DNA of 64,000 nt. Origin: Cantharellus purpuraceus (Eukaryota > Basidiomycota > Agaricomycetes > Cantharellales > Hydnaceae). The stretch is from positions 1 to 64,000 of the forward strand of contig JALBUN010000007.1 of the NCBI GenBank assembly GCA_025174535.1, in the 5' to 3' direction. Every line of letters begins with the position of its first letter. Position 1 is the first letter of the stretch. Position numbers and translations under genes: made by a program. The notes under the pieces were generated by a model that was not told the origin of the DNA, did not search any database, and saw only the letters and a program-made list of their open reading frames with translations. This document shows positions 52,429 through 64,000 of the stretch, piece after piece.

Positions 52429-55375
52429 TCAAGCCCCACCCGGCCGACCAGAGGTCACGCTGTCGTGCAGCTGAATGCCATTCCAAGACGCGAAGTGTTC
52501 AGCAATCTTGGCGATTTGGACGATGCTATGCCCCACAGAGACCTTGAGACTGGGTAATTGCTTGACATCGATCGGGGTGTTGTCGTGCTACAGAAATGAG
52601 TTAGGAGCGAGTCCAGCAAGGAATTTATTGGGTATGGTTGTGATAGTTCCCAACTCGCACTCACCTTCTGGACTCGCCAGTGGAGATTCTTCTGCAAGAA
52701 TGGGGCCACCTTCTCCGGGTGCAGGTGTTGAATGCCACCCAGGCGAGCCACAAGGGAACGAGTCAACGGAATTGTTCCGGTGACAACTTTCTTCTTCTCG
52801 TGCGCGTCACGGCATTTTTCACAGCCAGTAAAGTCTGGAGAGAGCAGTCACGATATGCAAGAACCTCGCGACTCGGATAGAGAGAATACATACTGGCATT
52901 GTTAGCGAAGATGACGTGAGATCCCACCAAGTTGGGGTGTGTGCCCCACTTTGTGTGATCGTCGTCGATGTCACCCTGCAAGTAGTCATTAGATCACACC
53001 AGATGCATAGAATGAAGAAAAAAAATACAAGGAATAGGTGCACGAAGAATGACGATTTGGCCGCATATTTCTGAGCATGAAAGATGATTGATCATCGCGG
53101 TTGATATAGGAAGGAATAATGGAATGCACCTCGACAGCTATGTTGGCAATCCATTCGTGGTGATGCTCGTCCACGTTGTCTTTCGCGGTTGAAGCGAGGA
53201 CGTGCCCGGGGTTTGTCGCGGTTGCAATGCGTACGTGCCCGGGGTTTGTCGCGGTTATGATTGCTTGCGCGCCGTCGTTCGCAGTTGAGATGATTTCATG
53301 CGCGAGCTGGGTGGCGCCAAGTGCGTGCCCGATGATGTCATGTCCGTGCTGGGTGGGTGCACGTCCGTGTTGAGTGGGAGCACGTCCGTGCTGAGCAGTT
53401 GCACGTTCGTGGTGGGTGGGTCCATGTCCGTGCTCGGTTGCATGTCCGTGCTGAGCGGTTTCATGTCCATGCTGGGTAGAGGCATGTCCGTGCTCAGTGG
53501 GTTTATGCGCTTCCGGGGCGGGTGCATGTCCGTGCTCAGTGGGTTTGTGCGCTTCCGGGGCGGGTGCATGTCCGTGCTCAGTGGGTTTATGCGCGTCCGG
53601 GGCGGCTATAAGCACAAGGTAGTAAATCAATATGTACGTCAATAGAGAAGAGAATGAGAATACCCGGGGTGGGGTGTGCGCCTCCAGCAGGAGTAGGTCC
53701 GGTGGGGAGAGTGGGTACGGGCTTAGGAGCGGAGTGCGTCGGTGCGTAAAGCCTATTGACAGCCTGACGAAGTCGAATGATCTTTTCTTCTTTGGACAAG
53801 CTGTCCAATCCTTCCAGCTCAGGGTATGTGTAGTTGAAGACGTGCGTGTTGCGCTATGCCATTTATCAGCGAAATACGACGTAACGAGTTGAGATACGAA
53901 CAACTTCGGCAGAGTTCCAGAATTTTTCAGCAGTACGCCTGAAAGGTGTCAAAGGAGACTCGACATCTGCATGACGATCATCATGAGACTTGGGATTTGA
54001 TTGCAGTCAGTCCGCTTGTTACTGACTTTCTATTTCCCCTGGCTTCCTGGTGAATGTCCCGGCCCTGTGAAATTAAGCTCTTGAGATGTAAGGTCTTTTT
54101 GCTACGCTGAACCTACTCGGATTTCAAGGGTGTGACATAGGCATCAGGGTGGAGACCTGTAAACACAACCGTGAGATGAATCTAGGCTAAAATGTCAAAT
54201 ATACCTTGCCAAATGGCGAACAGACGATCAACCTTGTCGGAATTGCGACACGTGAGACATAAAATGTGAAATTGCAACAAGTATCACATACGTTGGCATG
54301 ATGCATCCAGAATACGGGGTCGAAGGCTGCATAGTCAACCACACCCATATGTCCGTTTCTTCCGGCTAAACCGTGGATCTGGTTATGAATGGACTCGATG
54401 CTATCGAATCCCGCAGGGTCCTGGTCATTTCCAGTCGAGGCATCGTGGGAGAACACAACGTAGTCTGTGAGTTGCGTGATAATGTTATACGTGCGGTCAT
54501 GCAGGGTAAGGCGGTTGTTCCTGAGCGTGCTCTGCATCAAAGAGGGCACAGACTTGGCCTTGCTGTCTGTGGTGGTCGGATAGCGGTAGGTTGCCTGCCA
54601 CGCCTCCCACTTGACGATGTAATTGAGTCAAGGCTACCAATATGACATTTGAACAACATACAATCTTTTCGTCAGGAAGGCCATCACCAAAGTCAGAGTA
54701 GACAGGATTGAAATAATAGCCGAAGAGAGGGTTCCTTATGTTGCCCTTAGTCCCGTCCGGAAGATGCACATCTATCGTCTCCTCGGTAGCAACGATATCC
54801 GGAAGTGCCGGGTCGGTTGCCCAGTCCCAATACCTATAGCACTGCCTTTAGCCGCGTGTGAATCAAGAAAATGAGCAAACCTACGGAATACGGAAACGCT
54901 TGGCCGCTTTGAGGTACCTTTCCTTGTCTGCGGGATTCTTGTACTCGGCCGCAATTTCGTGAACGTGCTTTGAGAGGGATTGTTCGAAGAGAGCCAGGTA
55001 TGGACGATGCCTAGCCATTTGATTAGCATGATGGCAACCCAACTGGGAACGGTTGTATGACATACCAACTAGGGAATAGGATAGAACTATGGGTGCAGTA
55101 CCCGCCAAAGCTTCCCTTCACGCCCACGCCATCATAGGGGATATAAGGACTTTAGTCTTTTAAGTTAATCATAATAATTCCAACATCGAAGTATCAACGT
55201 ACCGGCCGTGGATGGCGGCTATCTGGAACCACGAGCTCAAGTCGTCTTGTGGAATCCTCATCATCTGGTCGGTAGCTAGGACATAGAGGTTGGTGACGTC
55301 TTTGTCCTGCAGAAAGGTGCGAAGCTCCAATCGGGACACTACGGGAGCATTCTGTATACCGGTGGTAAGGATCAT
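52429..55375 (-). CDS. Tyrosinase (type 3 copper, polyphenol oxidase) with His-rich insert, 15 exons
   Basis: Exons (minus strand): 55375-55203, 55149-55066, 55010-54885, 54833-54662, 54609-54292, 54232-54205, 54156-54117, 54064-54027, 53966-53902, 53853-53664, 53605-53130, 53070-53029, 52975-52894, 52834-52665, 52587-52429. They total 2,163 nt (720 aa). CuA ligands: His56 (AIHGR), His78 next to Cys76 (CTHSS, the thioether pair) and His87 (SWHRPY). CuB: His260 and His264 (HNQIH) and His288/289 (FWMHHAN). The core ends with the NYTYPEL and NRLYAP segments. The C-terminal lid domain (EWIANIAVE, FVHLFLG, CEKCRDAHEKKK) is present and is normally removed on activation. It oxidises phenols to o-quinones (melanin chemistry); no signal peptide is visible. 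Between core and lid, residues about 412-560 (exon 11) hold about 28 histidines in AHKPTEHGH-type repeats, which I do not know from this family. Confidence 0.93.
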
Positions 55376-55558
55376 GGCGAACTCGTTGGATGAGAAAGAT
55401 AGAGCACCAAGGGAGGCTCGAAGAGAGGGTACTTATAGACTTGAAGACAGCGATATGTTGCAATAACACATTCTAAAGGCTAACTGCCACCATTGCCATT
55501 GCCCTGAACATGATCTCCGATTGTGGGCGTAACCTTGAGTGGAACGCTACAGGCAGCC

Positions 55559-55567
55559 TTATATATG
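55559..55567 (-). promoter_or_regulatory. Possible TATA box of the tyrosinase gene
   Basis: CATATATAAGG on the minus strand lies about 185 nt upstream of the tyrosinase ATG. The distance would give a 5' UTR of about 150 nt. Confidence 0.4.
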
Positions 55568-58555
55568 GTGGTACGTTGACGTCTATACGCCTACATAAGT
55601 GAGACATGTTAGCATGCCAATGAGTCGACTAAAGACACTGACGTTCAAGGAAAGGGCTACTCCAACCCAGTTTGGCGAGAAAAAAGGCCAGAAAACCTGC
55701 CTCACTGTGAGGTGACGCACTTACCAAGATTGAACGTTGAATGTTGACGCATGACAGAAGTACGGTGGAACCTTAGCAATCTCTTCACAGCGATCGATCG
55801 TGGGCGGTTGCCAGACACAGTCCATAGAGTATCTGTGTGTAAGTGTGCTTCATGTTGTACATAGGGGTCCGCGGTCTCCAGTGCACTGAGGGCTGGAAAA
55901 CAAAATGTTGTAATCCCCACGCGGCAGGGCGCGCCATGCTTCCCCTTGAGGATGCGTGATGGCTCTGATCGCCCGTTCTATGATCTGAGTCTTCACCCAT
56001 CACCCGAAGACAGGATAGTGCGCCGTAACATGGCTGGCCTGTGAAGACCGATATATCACCCTCAACAGATCCTTGGGCACTTGATCAGCGAAGGTCACAG
56101 CCGTTTTTGAGTAAAGTAGGTACTGTGCGTTACTTTGAGGGAGTGATCTGAACCAGGAACTTCAAGCCACCACGCAGTATATCCAGCACGTCCAGCATTG
56201 ACAATTGAATAGCGACCACCGCCAAGCTCAGCCTAAGCACCCCAAGCTGCGTGGTGATTCCGCCCTTCAAGGCTGAGAATATGTCACGTCAACTCCCAGG
56301 TCGAAGTTCCATTCGTAGCCAATGATTACATGGAACAGGAGAGACAGCAACGCTGCAAGTGACATGGTATCATGCCTTTGCAATGGGCCTTAATCAGGTA
56401 CACGACTTGAAGAGCCAACGTTGCCATAGACGTGCCTGGTCCATCGCCAATTCGAATTTTAGATAGTCTAGTGGGCCGGAGAAGGAACTTGTCCTCTGCA
56501 TTTAAGTATGATCCGACCCCGCAGGTAATAAGTTCTACGATGGTCTTTGGTGTCTCAGTGAATAGGGTAGACTCCACTGCTCCGTCGACTTGTCTTGTCA
56601 TCAAAATGAACTGACCAGTGAGAATCCATGTCTTCACTCCTCATCGTTATCCTCCGGATTCGCGCCCCTAATGAAGGTCGCAAGCCTCACTAACACTAGT
56701 CCTCTCTTGCATTGATTGCCTCTTTAGGATAGTGGCCGGCCCTCGCCCTCAACTTGCACTCTGCCTTGAACGATACCACTACGGCCAGGCCGCTATGTGA
56801 GACCTGCTTATAAAGGAAGCTTTACAGGTCTAGGATACAATAGATTGCGTCATAGTAAAATCCTTTTAGTGCGTGGACTTCGGAAGTAATACGGCTAGCT
56901 CAGCCGAAAGTTTGTTGACCTGTTAACAATTACTTGCTTTACATGGTCCCACGAAATGTTGAAAACAGCACTCATCATGAGGAGCACCGTGAGATATTCT
57001 AGACCATGACGATACACACAACTCGCAGCCTCCAAACGCACGGTAGAGTGATGCATGGCACAGTAGATCTACAGTTTTGTGCAAAGTGCCACAACTCATC
57101 GCAGTGCTGTATAACCGCGTAAGTTAAAGCACTCATGGTTGCTTTCGGGCCTTCAGTGTATGACACCTGTCCATGAATGAATCGCCAAGACGCGTCCAGG
57201 TGTTTATGCTACAGACCACTCGTCTCCGAAGGATGGCAAGGATGGCAAGGATGGCATGCTAGCACATATGACCCCAGAGGTCTTTCTGCAGATGTTGGAG
57301 GACACGGCGTCATCGCCCTATGCGTTTTTGGAACCAACGAGACCAGACGTGAAGTATACGCCTGAATAACGACTGCGTCGAGCTTTTAGCTGGATGCTTT
57401 TAATAGTCATGTACACAAGTCACAGGCAAAGCGCAGCGTGGCCCCCCATAAGCTAGATTCTCCATTGCAGCCCTAAACATGATAGCAATTGGACTTCAAT
57501 GTAGGAATTTGAGACCGCCCCCGCTGAGCCTAAGACCGACATCACGAGATCCAGAAGCGTCGTGACACGCCTTCTTCGTGCTATCGTACGCGACATAATT
57601 GCTATTCCCTCTGACTCCCCACTACGCACAAAGCATCAGGAAGCATTCGAATCTCTCATAGACTTTCACGATTGCACGACAAGTACTTGGATGGTAACGA
57701 AGAGGCACGGCTTGTTCCCGAATGGACAGCATGTTGGAACAGTGCTATGTCAATGATCGCTTGGTAGTAGCCTGGAACAGGCGGGATATAGGATTGGGAA
57801 AGACACGTAGCCCATTGATATCGCCAAATCTCTGTTCCTTCCCAGTTGAGTCCTATCTCCCTCGTCGAACCCGGGAGCTGCATCTTCTACGGTGCTTATC
57901 TGCCTCTTATTTGGCTCGAAGATTTGTTGGCTGTGAGACCTCAAGCATAGTTGAAGAGGTAGGAGGTATTTGGCAAGTCAGCTAAGGTAAACAACGTAGA
58001 GGGAGCGGATAGTTGTCACATATGACCTGAGTTCATGGATATGAAGCAAAGCTAAGAGCAGGTAGAGATGCATGCAAGACAAGAAAGGGAGAAGAGAAGT
58101 GACAGTATAGTAGGGTCAGTGTTGCAAATTGCAAGTGATTGGGCAATGGACTCTCTCTAGTAGAAAAACTATACGTCCGTTGATTGCAGCGGTGGGTGCA
58201 TGCATAATGCTAGGGTCCCTTTGCCGAAGTAACACATACACTCTAGGTTGTGTTGTGTCAGTACGGAGTCCAGAAGCACCAACCCGCAATAATGCAACAG
58301 GGCATGAGCGCCCCGAAAGGAGCATAAAAGAGTGCCGAGTTCAGTACGGACGAGTAAGGACATGTGCACGAGCTCGACGCGGGTGTCACAACCGTCACGC
58401 CACCCTCTAGCACCACCAACTGTAACCTGCTGGTCGCTACATAGCGCGTATTTTCTTCGTATAACGCGGGTCAGCATCTGTGGAAAACATGTCAGTATCT
58501 TTTACAGCCCTTATTTGCCGTTTTTATGTGCTAAATAACTGGTGCAGCCTGATAA
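55568..58555. other. Long divergent intergenic region (about 3 kb)
   Basis: It lies between the divergent tyrosinase and nucleoporin genes and should hold both promoters. Short open frames such as 56326-56637 (-) and 57562-57756 (+) have no recognisable product and no supporting splice structure. A small tandem repeat, three copies of GGATGGCAA, occurs at about 57231-57257. I recognise no tRNA, transposon or conserved gene here. Confidence 0.45.
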
Positions 58556-61500
58556 ATGGATGACTCTCTGGCAGAGCTCGGTAGCAGGATCCGTAATGGA
58601 ATCGCGGTTGAGACTTCTGAACAAGAGGAGCAGGAGCTCTATTATGATCTTGAGCGCTGTAGACCGCGTCTCTTGCAGTTGTTTGATGTGGGCGCACCCA
58701 GTAGTGAGGAGGCCAAAGACATAGAAAACCGTGAGTGGATACTCGAAACCAGCCCTTATAACGCCAACCTTTCGCCAGGAAAATACAAGTCAAATGGAAA
58801 GCAATTCGATCTCAAGGCAGAGTGTGTCCCCCCCGTACTGTTCTTGACCAAGCAGCTGGAGTGTTCTGAGTACTATTGTGCCACACTGTACGTAAGGGTC
58901 CAGAGACGGTATCCCAATCTCGACACCTCCCAAGTTGTGGAGAAAGTCGTTGAGGCCTTCCATGCAGAGCGATCTGCGCTTCTGGATTGCCTCTTAGCTA
59001 TTTTTGAAGGTTCTGCGGAGCCTCACCTAGCGTCGTCCCCACTTGGAATCGTCTTGCAGAAGTTTACTCGTGAAATCATCGGAACTATGCTTAGTCTTCG
59101 AGGTGGTCGAAGAGGTAGATTCCCTGAACGCATATTACAGAGTATCGACGATAGCCTCGACGCGAGCGCTAAGCTGTCGAATTTGATTATGCACGCTACA
59201 TCGCAGACGAATGCAGTTGGCGGACAAGGTCCGTCGGTTAAAAACTTATTTCAGGAAACTTTGTCTAATCACCTTTTGCTAGCTGCACCAAAGTTAAGTC
59301 ATGATGTGTTGCAGACGAGGCTAGACTGTCTTTGTGCTGAGCGACGACAGCTTGGATACCTCCTTTTCGTCATCGCTGCGTTGCGCTACATTTCTGGCGT
59401 AGAGATTATCAAGATGGCAGAACGACTAGCCAAGAAACCCCAAGACGACATGGTATACTACATACTCGCATCCACGCTCGTAGCCTTGGATCTTCCAGAT
59501 GGTGACGTTTCAGAACCCCCAACTACAGCACCTTTATACAGCGACCGTTCTTTTGTTACGTCGTTTACGAATCTCGTCGATGACAAATCTCAATGGAAAT
59601 CTCCTCGCCTTCGGGCTGTCATTGCGCTGAAATGGTCCATTTTCATTTGGATGGCTCGTCACCGTGATCTAGATCTTGATACATCCACGTTACCACAAGG
59701 TTTTAGCGACGAAGATGTGGAGAAGCGCGTGAGCGAGGCTGTTCGATCGGACGTCTTCCCGTACTTGTCCGAGATCACCCAGACCGTGCGACCGAGAGGT
59801 GCCATAGAAGACGCAGATACTTCACTCACTGGTCTCGGAGTCAGGCTCAACACAGAGGGAGACACGGAGCCTGAACTTGTAGATGAGTTCTTCAAGATCT
59901 TCATTCTACGAGCATTCGAGTCGTTGGTCACGACGTTCATCGTATCCATGTCCGCTGTTATTCGACGTATAAAGCACAGGCAGGAAGACGTTGGTCTTGC
60001 GTCCTCACGATCGAGCAGGCCAGTGGCAGGAAGGGGCCCGGTCCAGGATGACCTCTCCGGACCTGCTCCACGGAACGATGTCGCTCAGCTTTTTGAATTC
60101 ATCGGCATTCTCTATACATCTCTCCCCCCTGACGAAGGCTTAAAGTTCTGGGTGACATCGACTGAACCTGGCGAAGGAAAGCTATTTGCATTCATTCGCT
60201 GGGCGACAGAGTCCCGCGAGCGCACATTGATCTCCGCAGCCTACGACATGCTCGCCGGAATTGCAAAGGGGCGCTCATCCGCTGAAGTGGCTTACAACTT
60301 CTTGTCTTTGTCAGGATCTACAGATCGAGGCCACGGCGGTATGCTAGTGAGTGGTGGAAACGCGTTTAGCTGGACCACTCTCTTTAGCGCTTTAGCTTGG
60401 TGGGCAGAAACGCTTCCAAATCCACATGCACAGCATCATCAACACCCACAAGATCTGAACTTACAAGGCCGATGGCAACAACCAGGCCTCTCCGATGCCG
60501 AGGCTCTCATGCTGGGTGCCTTCCTACGGCTGCTACGCATAGTCGTCAAGTATGCTCCTGCCGCGCGTGTTGCGCTTTACTCCATGCCCGATTTCCGAGT
60601 TGTGCCAACTCTATTCGCACTCCTACAGCATGGCATCCAGCTTGAGCTCAAGGGCGTAATCCTGGATGCCTTGGCGGCCTTCTGCGAACCTGGCGCGGGT
60701 GTACAAGGCGTCGAGATATGCAAGAATGTTTGGGCAACTCTTGAGCGTGCTGAGTTGATCAGTCTACGGACCGGTGGAGGCATCGCAACCCGGGGGATTG
60801 AGAATGAACTTGAAGGCGTTGAGACACCAGCGCAACGCTATCCAGCGACGATACCATTTCTACGGTTGCTCGGCACACTTATACATACTCCTAAAAGTCT
60901 CCAACCCCAGCAGATGTTGGTGGAATACGAGCCATTGGAGACAATTCCTGAGGGACTGGGCCAACCAGCCCGACTAGGTGGAATTGCTCCTTACATCCGG
61001 TTCGCTGTCGACACGGTGCTTCTCAGGGCCAAACATCGAGAGTTTGCTGACCCTTCGGACAAATGGAAAATGGTGGAGGGTGCGTTAGGCTTCGTCGAAC
61101 GCTGCCTGGCCAGCTACAACCTTCGGAGTCTTCTCACAATCAATGGAGAAGTCATGAACAGAAACCCAGACATTTTGCAGTCGTTCCAGATTCATCCAGG
61201 CTTCGAACTCCTTGTCCAATTGTTGACCGACTCTCCACTTCGCGGCGAGATCGTGGATTACATCAGTCAAGGAGTGGAAGCGCTGGCTAATAAGGCCATC
61301 AAGAGTACTTACTTTGAGAGGGTGCTACTGCGTGTGCTACGGATCGTCCATTGCGTCCTCGAACTACAGGATCTATTCATCGAGATGCTATTGCCGCTAT
61401 TAGCCCAGTTCGAGGGTTCTGCATCAGATTTGAATTTCCTTGCAAGTTCCATCGTGCCATTTGACCAGCTGTTAAATTGGTCATCCCATCTTATCATCAA

Positions 61501-64000
61501 AATTGCTCTATGCACGTCGCGTGCAAAATTGGAGGAAAGCAAGCTGCTGGCCGTTAAAATCATCACCTTACTCTCCGAATCACCAGTCTTCACCACGGTT
61601 GCCCAAATTGCCCCGAACGACAAACGTAGGCTGAACAGACTAGCAATCATATTTGAGCAGGACGAGGAATCAGACGTCATCTCTGACGGTTTCATGGTCC
61701 TTCTCCAGCGAGATTCAATTGAAGATACCAGCGCGTCTTCCGAGCTCGTAGACATGTCGACTGGGACCGGTGCTCCACTGGCACCATTTTCCCTTTCCCT
61801 AACACATGCCATCCGTATGGCAATTCTGAACTTATTACTGCAGAACACCATGCATGATAGGCCTGCTCCGAACGTCGCACATTCTCTTTTAGGGTTTTAT
61901 TCCGATCCTTTGAATGTGAACCAGTTAGCGATCCAAGACCCCCTGGCCCCCAACAGTCGAAAGACGTGTTTACATGTTATCCTGGACTTTCTGAATACCG
62001 GTATTCCACGGTCAGGGCACAGGAATGAATCTCACGGCCCACCCACTTTCTTAGCAACACATCCTACCCTGGCGGAGCAATGTTATCGACTCATTTACCA
62101 GCTTTGCAGCCATCGTACCACCTTCCAGGTAATGCTGCGCTACCTTCGCACACACGAGGACTTTTTCGCCCGTCATTTGTATGTTCTTCCATTCCGCGTC
62201 TCGCATACTGTCCAAGGAAGCATGGGCCAGGTTGTATATGGTGACGGTGCCCACGTTGCGACCACTAGCAATACCCTCACATCCTTCCTTCAAATACGGG
62301 CTTGGGTCCTTGAGTCTGTCGCCCTTGAGCTTCATGTCCTGACCGAGATGGGCCAATCTCAGCGAGCCTCCAGGCTGCTAACCTTATTGTTCGGCAGCGC
62401 TGCAGAACTATACGAAGATGGAACTCCCCTGAATGGCTTATTGCAACCGTTTGCCCCGGGTCAGTCATTAATTCGCATCATTGAACTGCTTCAATCCTTC
62501 GACTTCGACTGGTATGATGGCCTTGCCATTGAGTCAGATGTCCAGCTTCGTCTTTTCAGCAGATTGGACGTCTCTGCATGTCTTCGCGTGGACGACTCAG
62601 GATGCGAAATATTTGATGTTAACGCCCTGCTTTCTCTAATGCATCAGCATCGACGTCAAATGCAAGCTCAAGCAACAGTTGCAGGACCGCATATCCACGA
62701 ACAACTAAGGAACGAAACGAAGTATATCTTGACAAGCTGCACCATCGAAAACAATCGACGCCAAATCCAACATGCCAAAGGGACCGGCTTCGAAGCCTGG
62801 AAAAAGCTGCTGGACATCTGCCTTGCGAAAAGTTTCCATCGTTTGCCACAAGATCGACGCGAATCAATCCTTTTTGATCTCATTCAGATCATGCCCCCTG
62901 CCATCCTGAGTAGTTCGACTCAACAGTCCACGGCGATCATGTTATCAGAAGTCATGTTATCCCTCGTTACCAAATTGAGAGGTGACAGGCAACAACAGTT
63001 GATTTTACAATCCACCTTTGATGACTCATACGCTGCAAGTCTTCCCGTGGATCGACTAAAGACATTATTGAAGAGCTTGCTTGACTGCCTCGCAGGCAGC
63101 GGGAGGGCGGAACTCATTCGAGGAAACCTTTACGCATCCTTGATTAACTATTTACATCTGGTGGAGGACGCACGTGAAGGGAATGGACCAGATCATCTAG
63201 GATCCGAGCTTAGCTTCTCGCTGTCCATGTCGTTTTCGAGGTCATCTTCCGTATCTCATGCGGAACTAGCATCCAACCCAGGCGAAGAGGCGACTGGGCC
63301 GTTCATGGTCGAACGAGCCTCTGGAAAGCGTTCAGAGCTGGAAGTATCTACGCTAGCAATCATCAACAAGGATGTGGATGGGCTTGTGTCCGTTGTCAGT
63401 ACGGATGCCATCGACGGTACAGAGGTCTGGCGAACTGTAGCGTTCACACTATTGGATTCACTTGTCGGCTTGTCACGTCTCGAGCGACCGCATCGTGTCC
63501 TGGCCCTCTTGGCACGCAAAGGCTACTTGTACACCTTCATTCAAGGCATCAAGGATGCGGATCTAGAATTACAGCAAGTATTACGACCCGATCCTGGTAT
63601 GAAACCGGCTTCCCACCCTCTAATATGCTAGCTTATTGTTCTCTCAGATGCTATAAACGCCCTCTATGTACATGAGGCAAAATTGGCGCTCCTAATACGC
63701 ATAGCGCAGACGCAGCTAGGCGCCCAAAGATTATTGGAAAACCGGCTATTCCAGGTTCTGGCGCAGTGTGACTTTATTGATGCTAGACCTGAAGCCGATC
63801 AATCCTTCCTTGGTAAATCACCTATTCATTGGGTTATTCCATCTCACTCTTTACCGTTGATTTCAGATCACGACAGTTTCCTTCCTTCAGCTATACATCG
63901 CTATCATCAACTTGTCCTACCGGCCTTGGAAGTTGCGAATGGTGTCATTGCGACGCTGGGGATGGCAAGTCAGGCGTCAAAACCGGTGTGGCCCTCCATT
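58556..64000 (+). CDS. NUP192: Nucleoporin Nup192/Nup205 family, 5' part (3' end beyond window)
   Basis: The first visible exon, 58556-63596, codes for about 1,680 residues. Intron 63597-63647, exon 63648-63812, intron 63813-63866 and exon 63867-64000 follow; the TAG at 63629-63631 lies in the first intron. The frame continues past the window end, giving at least about 1,780 residues, close to the 1,700-2,000 usual for the family. The N-terminus resembles the Nup192 start: an acidic helix, then QLFDVGAPSSEEAKDIENRE and VLFLTKQLECSEYYCATL. The rest is an all-helical solenoid. Nup192 is a scaffold of the inner ring of the nuclear pore complex. A TATA-less region precedes the ATG, and an AG at 58546-58547 just upstream could mark a short 5' UTR intron. 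It appears intact. Confidence 0.87.

Noticed and set aside
56326..56637. 103-aa open frame (-) in the 3-kb intergenic region
   Set aside because: No recognisable domain, no supporting neighbouring exons, and its length is within chance for this base composition.
63597..63647. Nup192 ends at the TAG near 63631
   Set aside because: The stop lies inside a GT-AG intron; splicing 63596 to 63648 continues the conserved helical repeat.

Overview
The window looks like genomic DNA of a filamentous basidiomycete, most likely a mushroom-forming Agaricomycete. The single-copy genes have many introns of about 50-75 nt. They include a fungal tyrosinase, a phenol-hydroxylase-type monooxygenase, an acyl-adenylating PKS-like enzyme and a Nup192-type nucleoporin. 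Between them lies a deep nest of Ty3/Gypsy LTR retrotransposons of the chromodomain (chromovirus) type.

Layout. 1-1122 is the 3' end of an unrecognised gene (+). 1345-6461 (-) is an 8-exon gene for a 1,566-residue adenylation-ACP-ketosynthase-(degenerate acyltransferase) enzyme. 7467-9668 (-) is a 10-exon FAD monooxygenase. These two look like part of a small secondary-metabolite cluster. About 10.4-51.4 kb is almost entirely transposon in transposon. 52429-55375 (-) is a 15-exon, 720-residue tyrosinase with an unusual histidine-rich insert. 55.4-58.5 kb holds nothing I recognise. 58556-64000 (+) is the 5' part of a Nup192/Nup205 gene that runs off the window. All three complete host genes were spliced by hand from splice sites, and each coding sum is an exact multiple of three.

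The transposon nest can be unpicked from target-site duplications. An old Gypsy element 'B' (pieces from 10.5 to 30.9 kb) was hit by a 565-bp terminal-inverted-repeat element (twice), a ~365-bp LTR 'F' (twice), an old solo LTR of family 'A', and finally a complete, very young 11.7-kb family A element (15370-27088; 1,432-bp LTRs with about four differences; TSD AATAG). That young element has an intact 2,432-codon gag-pol and an extra intact 342-codon ORF of unknown function before its 3' LTR. Further right, chromovirus 'C' (33.8-42.8 kb) is interrupted by solo LTRs E, F (itself split by another E) and G, and is fused head-to-head to an inverted relative 'C2'. The LTR of C2 was split by a complete 6.8-kb relative 'D' (44285-51104, TSD AGTCC).

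Element D is the most unusual item. Its gag-pol is dead: start codon lost, in-frame TGA codons, about 1 kb of RT/RNase H deleted. Yet it carries, on the opposite strand between integrase and 3' LTR, an intact ~581-codon gene with its own TATA box. That gene encodes a coiled-coil protein with a Zn(II)2Cys6-like cluster. The two D LTRs differ almost only by CpG transitions, which points to methylation-driven decay.
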